The position numbers were made by a program, and so were the translations under genes. A DNA stretch of 64,000 nucleotides from Paeniglutamicibacter psychrophenolicus (GTDB taxonomy: Bacteria > Actinomycetota > Actinomycetes > Actinomycetales > Micrococcaceae), in contig NZ_JAUSSH010000020.1 in the NCBI RefSeq assembly GCF_030812255.1, positions 19,008 to 83,007 of the forward strand, read 5' to 3'. The first letter of the stretch is position 1, and each line of letters opens with the position of its first letter. Below, piece by piece: positions 35,595 through 42,801 of this stretch. Under the pieces are notes generated by a model. That model searched no databases and was not told the origin of the DNA. It saw only the letters and a program-made list of their open reading frames with translations.

Positions 35595-36752
35595 TTGTTC
35601 AGGGGAAGCAATTCGGCCGGGGCGTTGGCTGGCAGACTGGGGAAGGTCGTTGCGGCCGTGGCAGTACTTGGATTTGTCGCCACGGGGTGCACGCAAGCAC
35701 CGCCGGCGAAGTCGGCAAGCGACGGCAGCGGGGCCACCGTGGTCAGGGTCATTGACGGCGACACGATTGTTGCCGACCTGTCGGGGACCGAGACCACGGT
35801 GCGGCTGCTGAATATCGATACGCCCGAAACCAAGCACCCGGACAAGCCGGTCCAGTGCCTGGGTGCCGAGGCCACCGAGTTCACCAAGTCCTTGCTCGCG
35901 CCCGGGGACAGAATCGAGCTGGCCTACGACGTCAGCCGCCTGGATCCATACGGCCGCACGCTCGCCGGAGTCTACAAGGACGGAAGCCTGGTAAATGCCG
36001 ACATTGCCGCCGCCGGGCTCGGGGTTGCGGTCCTCTTCCAGCCCAACGAGCGCTTCTACGCCGAGGTCCTTGCCGCCGAGCAGCAAGCGCAGGATGGCGG
36101 CAAGGGCTTGTTCGGCACCGATGTTGCGTGCACGGTTCCCGCCATGGCGCAGGACGCGATCGCCGGGCTTGAGGCACTGGAAGACACGGTTCCTGCCGGC
36201 GTCGAAGCCGTTGGTTCGGCGCTGGGTATCGTTGCTGCAGCAATCGTGGCGGGCAAGGCCAAGTCTGCCGCGTTGCAGGCGTTGGACGGCTCCGGGGACG
36301 CCGTGCGTTCGGCGGTCTGGGCATCGCGGAAGGCCACCTACCTGCCCTTGATGTCCGCTGCGATGGACCGGGCCGCCTCCATCGAGAAGAAGCTTTCAGC
36401 CAAGGAATCGGCGCTGGTTCAGGCCAAGAAGGAAGCAGCAGCCAAGCAGGCCGCAAAGGTGAAGGCCGAAGCCAAGGCCAAGGCCAAGGCTGCTGCCGTG
36501 GCCAAGGCCCAAGCCCAGGCCAAGGCGGAAGCCAAGCGCAAGGCCGCTGCCAAGGCGACGGCCGAACGCCAGGCCGCGGCCAAGCGTGCCGCCGAGCGCA
36601 AGGCCGCGGAGCGCCGTCGCCAAGCGGCGCCGAAGAAGACATACCGGGCCCCGGTCCAGAAATCGAGGCCCAAGAGCGGTGGCGGTTCGTATTCCGGATA
36701 CACCGGCCCGCGCTGCTACGCACCCGGTGGCAAGAGCTGGAAGCCCTGCTGA
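35595..36752 (+). CDS. Thermonuclease (SNase)-domain lipoprotein with Lys/Ala-rich stalk
   Basis: 385 residues from TTG, chosen because AGGGGGA sits just upstream and the resulting N-terminus is a lipoprotein signal ending FVATGC (lipidated Cys32). The SNase domain is at about 48-170: VVRVIDGDTIVADL, VRLLNIDTPETKHPD, AYDVSRLDPYGRTLAGVY and LGVAVLFQPNERFYAEVL, with the Asp-Arg-Glu-Arg nuclease residues. A helical region is followed by about 90 residues of Lys/Ala/Glu coiled coil (AKAKAKAAAVAKAQAQAKAE). The tail ends YTGPRCYAPGGKSWKPC with two Cys. Probably a cell-surface DNase or RNase whose stalk spans the wall. Confidence 0.82.
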   Translation: MFRGSNSAGALAGRLGKVVAAVAVLGFVATGCTQAPPAKSASDGSGATVVRVIDGDTIVADLSGTETTVRLLNIDTPETKHPDKPVQCLGAEATEFTKSLLAPGDRIELAYDVSRLDPYGRTLAGVYKDGSLVNADIAAAGLGVAVLFQPNERFYAEVLAAEQQAQDGGKGLFGTDVACTVPAMAQDAIAGLEALEDTVPAGVEAVGSALGIVAAAIVAGKAKSAALQALDGSGDAVRSAVWASRKATYLPLMSAAMDRAASIEKKLSAKESALVQAKKEAAAKQAAKVKAEAKAKAKAAAVAKAQAQAKAEAKRKAAAKATAERQAAAKRAAERKAAERRRQAAPKKTYRAPVQKSRPKSGGGSYSGYTGPRCYAPGGKSWKPC

Positions 36753-36876
36753 CCGAAGACCAAATGACCAGGCGCCGCCCGTGGGCGGTTTGCGTTGCCA
36801 TGTCCCGGGACCGGATTCGTTGCTAGACTCCGCGCCAAGTGGTGTATATCGGATGCTTCGGGAAACGGGGAAAGAC

Positions 36877-37341
36877 ATGGGCGTGTTCGAGGAAGGGCTA
36901 ACGCCGGATCTCGCCGCGGTGGCCGGCCGTTTCGCGGCCGCCGCGGCACCGTTCGACAGGGATCCCGGTGGCGAGTCGGAAGGCGAGCCGCACGCGGAAT
37001 TCCTCGAGGTGGCAGGATTCCTCGTGGGTGTGGTGGGGCTGCTGCTGTCGTTGATCAGCGTGTACACCGCGGGGGCTGAGGCCCGGCGCAAACGAGTCCC
37101 GGATTTCCAGCAGCTGCTTGACGGTCTGGTCGCCGGAACCACCAGCCCCGAGGAAGCCCTTGCCACGCTGGGCCGCTGGAAGCCGGAACTCACCCCGGCC
37201 GAGGTAGCCGAACAATGGAAGAGCGGGAACATCGCCCGCTACAAGACGGTTTTGGGCTTGCTGGGGTACCCGCCGGCGGTGGTGGAGAAGATCCTGCAGG
37301 CCAGTTTCGGGGCCATCGCAGAGTTGGCTGGCAAATCCTGA
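36877..37341 (+). CDS. Single-pass membrane protein of unknown function
   Basis: 154 residues, ATG after GGGGAAAG; an in-frame ATG at 36853 is possible. A soluble acidic N-terminus (GVFEEGLTPDLAAVAGRFAA; GGESEGEPHAEF) is followed by one hydrophobic helix near 50-70 (VAGFLVGVVGLLLSLISVYT). The C-terminal part is helical (FQQLLDGLVAGTTSPEEALA; LLGYPPAVVEKILQASFG). No family was recognised. Confidence 0.68.
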   Translation: MGVFEEGLTPDLAAVAGRFAAAAAPFDRDPGGESEGEPHAEFLEVAGFLVGVVGLLLSLISVYTAGAEARRKRVPDFQQLLDGLVAGTTSPEEALATLGRWKPELTPAEVAEQWKSGNIARYKTVLGLLGYPPAVVEKILQASFGAIAELAGKS

Positions 37342-37380
37342 AACCGCCTTCCCCCGGGCCTTGCCGATAGGGTTGCATGG

Positions 37381-37598
37381 ATGATCACCAACGGTTTCGG
37401 GCCCGCAACGGGCAAGCCGGTGCTGCTGCTCCCTGGCGGGGGAGTCGCCGGGTGGATGTGGACGTCGCTGCGCCGGAGCCTGGAAACCAGATATCGGGTC
37501 CAGGTGCCCGACCTGTCCGGCCACGGCGAAAGCTCCCCGGAACCCTACCTGAACCACGCTGCCACCAGCGAGGCGCTGGCCAACATGCTCGTCGCCTG
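37381..37598 (+). pseudogene. 5' fragment of an alpha/beta hydrolase gene
   Basis: The frame starts MITNGFGPATGKPVLLLPGG with the oxyanion region GGGVAGWMW, RYRVQVPDLSGHGESSPEPY (strand 4 and the DLxGHGxS turn) and HAATSEALANMLVAC. It then ends in NTRPGP and a stop at 37618-37620. An intact hydrolase needs about 180 more residues with the nucleophile elbow, which are absent. Instead the next frame holds the second half of a cupin regulator, so a deletion has joined two genes near 37600. Confidence 0.75.
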
Positions 37599-38003
37599 TA
37601 ACACCCGCCCGGGACCCTGAGCACCGCATTCGGTGTCCCGCTCTCCGCATTGCTCGATCCGCCCCGCCCCGCGGTGACCGTCATCCGGGCCGGCGAGGGC
37701 CCGCGACTGGCCTCGGGATCCGCGGACTACGCGGCCGCCCTGCTGGCACCCAGCCCGCCGAACGCACGCCGTGACATCTACCTGATCACCGCGGAACCAG
37801 GAGCCGTCAAGCATTCCGAGCCGCACGCCCCGGGAACCGTCGAGCACATCATCCTGTCCGCGGGCCGGGCCAGGAACACCGTCGCCGGCAACGCCACGGA
37901 ACTCGGGCCGGGCGACTACATGAGCTACCCCGGCGACCAGGCCCACGACTTCGAGACGCTCGAGCAGGGAACGTTCGCGGTCTTCGTGGTCGAGACCCGA
38001 TAG
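37599..38003 (+). pseudogene. 3' fragment of an XRE-cupin transcriptional regulator gene
   Basis: Read in the frame that includes TTG at 37650, the sequence begins GTLSTAFGVPLSALLDPPRP, the usual junction between an XRE helix-turn-helix and a cupin sensor domain. It continues with VTVIRAGEGPRL, the cupin signature GAVKHSEPHAPGTVEHIILS and GPGDYMSYPGDQAHDFETLE. The DNA-binding half is missing. The stretch from 37650 could still be translated as a 117-residue cupin, but no good ribosome-binding site was seen. Confidence 0.7.
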
Positions 38004-38114
38004 CGGCCCGGGGACGGGTTAAGTTCTCCGCGCCGGCCATTCCAAATCGAGGGTGCATCGGCGTAGGTTGGTTCGTGGATAAGCACCGGCACATCCTTCA
38101 AAGGGGAGACGACC

Positions 38115-38669
38115 ATGAGCACATTCCCGGACCGGGACCGCACCGCCCTGGTGGTGATCGACGTCCAGAACAATGTTGTGGCAGATGCCTATCTGCGCGA
38201 GGAAACCATCGGCAACATCAACGAACTCGTGAAGCGGGCCAGGGAATCCGGTGCGCCGGTGGTGTGGGTGCAGCACTCCGACGAGGAAATGGAAGTGGGC
38301 AGCGCCGACTGGGAAATCGTCCCGGAGCTCTCGCCCGCCGCCGAAGAACCGGTGATCCAGAAGATCTACGGGGATTCGTTCGAGGGCACCAACCTGGAAG
38401 CGGTGCTCGCGTCCGCCGGCGTCGGCCGGCTGTTCGTCTCGGGTGCCGAGTCGGATGCGTGCATCCGCTCCACGGTCCACGGCGCCTTCACCCGGGGCTA
38501 CGACGTCACCCTGGTTTCGGACGCGCACACCACCAGCGACATGACCGAATGGGGAGCACCGGCGCCGGAGGTCGCGATCTCCCACATCAACCTCTACTGG
38601 CAGTTCCAGGGAGCGCCCGGCCGCACCGCCGCCGTCGTCTCCACGCAGGACGTCGACTTCCGGTCCTGA
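38115..38669 (+). CDS. Isochorismatase-family cysteine hydrolase
   Basis: 184 residues, with GGGGAG before the ATG. The triad is visible: Asp in ALVVIDVQNNVV, Lys in PVIQKIYGDSFEG, Cys in SGAESDACIRSTVHGA. The cis-peptide segment before the cysteine and RGYDVTLVSDAHTTSD are typical of nicotinamidase/isochorismatase-like amidohydrolases. The exact substrate is unknown. It lies 110 bases downstream of the cupin-regulator remnant and may once have been its target. Confidence 0.88.
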   Translation: MSTFPDRDRTALVVIDVQNNVVADAYLREETIGNINELVKRARESGAPVVWVQHSDEEMEVGSADWEIVPELSPAAEEPVIQKIYGDSFEGTNLEAVLASAGVGRLFVSGAESDACIRSTVHGAFTRGYDVTLVSDAHTTSDMTEWGAPAPEVAISHINLYWQFQGAPGRTAAVVSTQDVDFRS

Positions 38670-38742
38670 CCGTCCCTGTGCGCTGGACCCGAACCGATTA
38701 GGGTCCGGTGAATAACCAGCCCGGGAGCCCTGCGGTTCGTTC

Positions 38743-39624
38743 CTACCTGGCGATTCGTGCGGCCCACACCGTGCGGCTGCCGCGCATCGACAGGTCGGTG
38801 CGTGCCAGCACCGAGCGCGGGTCCTTGTCATCCAGCAGCACGTCCAGGGCGTGGAGGTCCGCCGCAGGCAGGTCGTCCTTGAGGGCATCGCGCATCCGGG
38901 ACAGCCATCGGTGGGCGGCACGCGCGACCAGCTCCTGGTCCTCATCGATCGTGTAGCCAAAGGTTCGCTGGTCGACGACCGCCATCCCCGCTTCCCGGAT
39001 CGGTCCGGCCCAGTCCGGGTGGGCGTTCCAGTTGGCGCTGCCCACCGCCGCATGGCAGCGTTCCTCCAGGCCCGGGGCGCCGAACCCCAGGTCCCGGGGC
39101 AGGTAGCGGGGGAAGGCGTCCATCTCCACGACCACCAGCAGTCCGGCGGCCGACAGCGTGCCGGCGATCCGCTCGTACACATTGGCAGGCTCGCTCATAT
39201 GGTGCATGGAGGACGCGGCCCACACCAGGTCGACGTCCGTCAGTTCCGGCCACGCCGTGTCCAGGTCCACCTGCAGGGTCGAGACCCGCTCCTCCAGCCC
39301 ATGCGATTCCACCTTCCTCGACAGGCGCCCGAGCATGAACTCGGACTGGTCCAGGGCAACGACCCCGGCCTCGGGGAAGGTGCGCGCCAGGCCGAGCGTT
39401 CCGGTGCCTGTGCCGGCGCCCAGGTCCAGGATGGTGCGCGGGCTTGGCTGGTGCCCGGCGGTCCAGGCGAAGATATCCTGCAGGTGGTCGTTGATCAGCA
39501 GGGCGTCCAGGTCGAGCATTTCCGCCATGCCCTGCTCGTCCGAGTGCTGGTGCTCGTGGTGGTTGCCGTGGTTTCCGTCGTGGGTGTGGTCGTGGCCGTG
39601 TCCGTGGGGGTGCTGTGTCGTCAT
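38743..39624 (-). CDS. SAM-dependent methyltransferase with His-rich N-terminus
   Basis: 293 residues. Motif I TILDLGAGTGTGTLGLART and post-I GVVALDQSEFMLGRLSRKVE are class I methyltransferase signatures, with VDLVWAASSMHHMSEPANVY as motif II. The first 30 residues carry over ten histidines in HG/HD/HH clusters (MTTQHPHGHGHDHTHDG), a metal-binding look. Acceptor unknown. It is divergent from an XRE-cupin regulator with a 47-base gap, so the two are probably linked in regulation. Confidence 0.88.
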   Translation of the reverse strand: MTTQHPHGHGHDHTHDGNHGNHHEHQHSDEQGMAEMLDLDALLINDHLQDIFAWTAGHQPSPRTILDLGAGTGTGTLGLARTFPEAGVVALDQSEFMLGRLSRKVESHGLEERVSTLQVDLDTAWPELTDVDLVWAASSMHHMSEPANVYERIAGTLSAAGLLVVVEMDAFPRYLPRDLGFGAPGLEERCHAAVGSANWNAHPDWAGPIREAGMAVVDQRTFGYTIDEDQELVARAAHRWLSRMRDALKDDLPAADLHALDVLLDDKDPRSVLARTDLSMRGSRTVWAARIAR

Positions 39625-39671
39625 GGTTCCAGCCTAACCACCGAATGCGCGATTGGCATACACTCTTGCGT

Positions 39672-40259
39672 ATGACGCAAGAAGAGCTTTCCATGGACAC
39701 CGTGATCCGCCAACGCCTCAAGGGACTGCGGCTGGCCAAGGGCTGGTCGCTCGATGCCCTGGCCGCACGCTGCTTCATGAGCCCCTCCACGCTCAGCCGC
39801 ATCGAGACGGGCAATCGGCGCATCGCCCTGGACCAACTCGTTCCCCTGGCCAAGGCACTGGGGACCACCCTTGACCAGCTGGTCGAGCCGACCAGCGACG
39901 AGGACGTGGTGATCCGCCCCGAGCCCGAGCACCAGCCCGGGCTCACCACCTGGCTGCTCTCGCGTGAGCACTCGGCCAACGGGACCACGGTGGCCAAGAT
40001 GCGCATCACCCACGAGCGTTCCGTGAAGGAGGTCGGGCTGAGCGTGCACCCGGGCCGCGAATGGTTCACCGTCCTGTCCGGCACCGTCTCGCTGGTGCTG
40101 GGGGAGCGCACCATCCTGGTTTCCGAGGGGCAGGCCGCCGAATTCTCCACGATGGTCCCGCACCGCATCGGGGCACACGAGGGGCCCGTGGAGATCCTGA
40201 CGATCTTCGACCACGGTGGGGAACGTGCGCACATGCACCACGACCACTGGGCGGACTAG
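39672..40259 (+). CDS. XRE family regulator with C-terminal cupin domain
   Basis: 195 residues. The N-terminal helix-turn-helix is KGLRLAKGWSLDALAARCFM and SPSTLSRIETGNRRIALDQL. The cupin sensor lies at about 95-185 (HERSVKEVGLSVHPGREWFT, VLSGTVSLVLGERTILVSEG, MVPHRIGAHEGPVEILTIFD). The ATG at 39672 lies seven bases after TACACT (39659-39664), a plausible leaderless -10; ATG at 39693 is in frame. It probably controls the divergent methyltransferase. Confidence 0.88.
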   Translation: MTQEELSMDTVIRQRLKGLRLAKGWSLDALAARCFMSPSTLSRIETGNRRIALDQLVPLAKALGTTLDQLVEPTSDEDVVIRPEPEHQPGLTTWLLSREHSANGTTVAKMRITHERSVKEVGLSVHPGREWFTVLSGTVSLVLGERTILVSEGQAAEFSTMVPHRIGAHEGPVEILTIFDHGGERAHMHHDHWAD

Positions 40260-40544
40260 GCTTGACGCCTAAACCGGTATCGGCGATGTCATGGTGCCAG
40301 CCAAGCGTTGCTGGGAACATGGATGCAGATCTTTAGGCCAGCTAGAGCTTGTCGTAATAAGTGGCCAGCGACCTACCCTAATTCAGGGGGGCGAAGTTGT
40401 TTTACACGACGTTGCGCCGCCTTCAGTTTCTCAGCGTTCGTGGATATTAGTGTGGTTGCACACTCACTGAAACAAACTGGACTCTCTTCTGCACGCGCCT
40501 GATTTACTTCCATGTCTGTTGGTGTAGGTGATTGCACTCGCGGT
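40260..40544. other. Less GC-rich intergenic stretch at the edge of an accessory patch
   Basis: About 285 bases with visibly more A and T than the flanks, lying between the XRE-cupin gene and the broken EcsC-like gene. No gene is supported. A short hairpin GTGTG-GTTG-CACAC can be seen around 40450. No attachment-site repeat was recognised. Confidence 0.45.
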
Positions 40545-40762
40545 ATGACTGAACAATGGGAATACGAACTCGCTGCCTGGCGCGACATTCAACGATTAAA
40601 GGCTCGTCCTTTTCCGAAATGATGAGGAATACAGGTGAGCAGGTAGCCGCTGGGGCCGTGAAACTGGGCAAGCATGCCATGCAATTCCTGGAGAATTTCC
40701 CGGGAGCCTCAGTGAGTGCTGAGCGTCGCGGGGTCAGTTCTCCTTGTCCGATTCAAAAGTAG
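40545..40762 (+). pseudogene. Frameshifted 5' fragment of an EcsC-like protein gene
   Basis: The frame from ATG 40545 reads MTEQWEYELAAWRDIQRLKA and stops at 40620-40622. An ATG overlapping that stop opens the next frame, MMRNTGEQVAAGAVKLGKHA with LENFPGASVSAERR, ending at 40762. Read together they resemble the start of actinobacterial EcsC-family proteins (Y-E-x-A-A-W-x-x-I, then a helical lead-in), of which some 250 residues are missing. The family assignment is from memory and tentative. The break point is just before a lone PIN-domain gene. Confidence 0.4.
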
Positions 40763-40847
40763 ACTGTGGCGCACCGCCATTCACGCCAGTCGACCGCCAA
40801 CGCCCTCGGCTCCAACTTGTTCTGCGGGCGGTACTAGGATTTCGATC

Positions 40848-41657
40848 ATGTACCTGTTGGATACGAATCGACTTTCCCCGGACTGGGTGGCCGAGCATGG
40901 CTCATGGCTCGATAGGCCCCTGTTTGCATCCTCGGTGTCTGCCCAAGAGCTCCTTGGTATGCAAGTGCCCGACAAGGAGACAAGATATCGCTATGCTCTG
41001 CCGGTAATCGATGGGCATGTCCTCAACATCCGCCACGGGATGCCACCGGACGAGATTATTCGCTGGGCCATCGACCACGGGAAGCGTTTCCCTGTCTCAA
41101 AACTAGCTGATCGCCTGACAGTACCCCGATCGGCTCTTCGGGCTGAAGCGCTCGAACTGGGACATGTGGCCATCGCGGCCGCTCATAGTGGCGGGCACGA
41201 TCGCCTCTTCCGCGCCTTCGCCTCGAGAGGCCTCCGAGGCAAGACGTTCAAGCGAGTCCTCAGCAAATGGGAGTTTCTACGTAGTGACATTGAAGCTGTG
41301 ATCCCTTTGGACGAAGAGATCGCGGCTGAGGCACTCGTCCTCGCGAACCAGTTCGTAGAGGGCGGATATCGCGTCAAGGGCACGGCGCGGAACACCATGA
41401 ATGACATGTATGTGGCCGCGTCATCCCATGTTCTTGGAATGCCCCTGTTGACCGGCGACGCGCAGCTGAAGGTTTTCTACCAGAAGCGTGGATGGTCTGT
41501 GACTGAGAGGGACTCGGTATTCGTCGCTACTCCCAGCCCTCGGGGGAAAGATCTTCTGAAGGACCTGAAATCCCATTCGGATTCTCGCGCATATATCAAT
41601 CAACCACCGTGGCTCCGCTCGCGCGTCAATCGAGATCCACCACCGCTGCCGCGCTAA
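40848..41657 (+). CDS. Large PIN-domain protein in an accessory patch
   Basis: 269 residues. MYLLDTNRLSP carries Asp5, SSVSAQELLGMQV carries Glu34, RNTMNDMYVAASSHVLGMPL and LLTGDAQLKVFYQKRGW carry Asp near 186 and 204. These are the four PIN nuclease acids, but with about 150 residues between the second and third instead of the roughly 50 in VapC. The insert is helical and basic (RFPVSKLADRLTVPRSALRA; RAFASRGLRGKTFKRVLSKW). Likely a Mg-dependent RNase, perhaps a toxin or defence protein without adjacent antitoxin. AGGA precedes the ATG. Base composition is less GC-rich than neighbours, suggesting transfer. Confidence 0.75.
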   Translation: MYLLDTNRLSPDWVAEHGSWLDRPLFASSVSAQELLGMQVPDKETRYRYALPVIDGHVLNIRHGMPPDEIIRWAIDHGKRFPVSKLADRLTVPRSALRAEALELGHVAIAAAHSGGHDRLFRAFASRGLRGKTFKRVLSKWEFLRSDIEAVIPLDEEIAAEALVLANQFVEGGYRVKGTARNTMNDMYVAASSHVLGMPLLTGDAQLKVFYQKRGWSVTERDSVFVATPSPRGKDLLKDLKSHSDSRAYINQPPWLRSRVNRDPPPLPR

Positions 41658-41736
41658 CCTGTGCGGCTATGCGGAGCGGAGTGATGAGATCTAATCCCGC
41701 ATGGCCATGGGTTGTGCCAGCAGGATGCAGCTATCC

Positions 41737-42681
41737 CTAGGCACGTCCTGCCCCGGACGGTCCCTTCCCTGCACGGAGCTGCACGTCGGCCGCGGCCCGG
41801 GAGAGCACCTCCAGGGCCTCGGCCAGCACCGGCTGGGAGCCGCTGCCGCGGCGCACCACGGTGCGGATGTGCCGCGAGGGAGCCGGATCCCCGCGCAGCG
41901 GAACCCTCACGATCGGATAGCCGGCCGGTATCCTGGCCAGCCGCGGGACCAGGCACACCCCGAAACCCGCCGCCACGAGTGCCGCACCGGTGTCCCACTC
42001 GGCCGCCTCGTGGGCCACCATCGGGGTGAAGCCCGCCTCGGCGCAGGAATTGAACACCAATTGCCGGTGCGGACGGCCGGGTCGGTCCACGATCCACTGC
42101 TGGTCCGCGGTCTCCGCCAGTCCCACCTCGGGCCGGGAAGCCAGCGGATGGCCGGCCGGAACCAACAACTCCAGCGGGTCGTCGAGCAGGAAATGCGTCT
42201 CGAAGCGGCTGTCGGCACTCGACGGGGCGGCCTCGGTGGAAACGATCACCGCCAGGTCGGCGTCGCCGGCCAGCAGCAGCTCGAGGCATTCGGCCGGGTC
42301 GGCCTCGATGATCCGCACCTCCAATGCCGGGTGGCTGGCCCGCAGCGCCGTGACCACCGCCGGCAGCAGGGCCGCCGCGGCGGTGGAGAAGCCGCAGATC
42401 CGCAGCGAGCCCGCGTAGCTGCCGGATTCGGCGGCCAGCAGCCCGCGGATGTGTTCCCAGCTGGAGAACAGCGCATCGACGTTGCTGAGCAGGATGCGCG
42501 CCGCCGGGGTCAGCCGGACCCCGCGTCCCTGCGGGACCAGCAGCACCACGTCGAGGTCCTCGCCCAGGGTGCGCAGCTGGTGGGAGACGGCCGAGGGCGT
42601 GAAGTGCATGGCCTTGGCGGTGGCAGTGACGGTCCCGTGGGTGGCAAGCATGCGGAGCACGTGGAGCCTCGGATCGATCAT
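41737..42681 (-). CDS. LysR family transcriptional regulator
   Basis: 314 residues. The winged HTH is at the N-terminus (MIDPRLHVLRMLATHGTVTA; AKAMHFTPSAVSHQLRTLGE), followed by the periplasmic-binding-protein-like effector domain (LRICGFSTAAAALLPAVVTA; LELLLAGDADLAVIVSTE; VAAGFGVCLVPRLAR). It is divergent, with a 120-base gap, from the DgcA-like/Rieske operon and is the natural candidate for its activator, responding to the methylated substrate or a product. Confidence 0.92.
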   Translation of the reverse strand: MIDPRLHVLRMLATHGTVTATAKAMHFTPSAVSHQLRTLGEDLDVVLLVPQGRGVRLTPAARILLSNVDALFSSWEHIRGLLAAESGSYAGSLRICGFSTAAAALLPAVVTALRASHPALEVRIIEADPAECLELLLAGDADLAVIVSTEAAPSSADSRFETHFLLDDPLELLVPAGHPLASRPEVGLAETADQQWIVDRPGRPHRQLVFNSCAEAGFTPMVAHEAAEWDTGAALVAAGFGVCLVPRLARIPAGYPIVRVPLRGDPAPSRHIRTVVRRGSGSQPVLAEALEVLSRAAADVQLRAGKGPSGAGRA

Positions 42682-42801
42682 GCACGAAGATTACACGGTA
42701 TCTTGCGATTTCGTTTGCTGGTCTTCAGCAGTGGCCCGCGTCACACTTGAGGCAACGGGTCCCCGGGACCGGGACACCCGGTGAACGAAAGGGCGTGGCG
42801 C

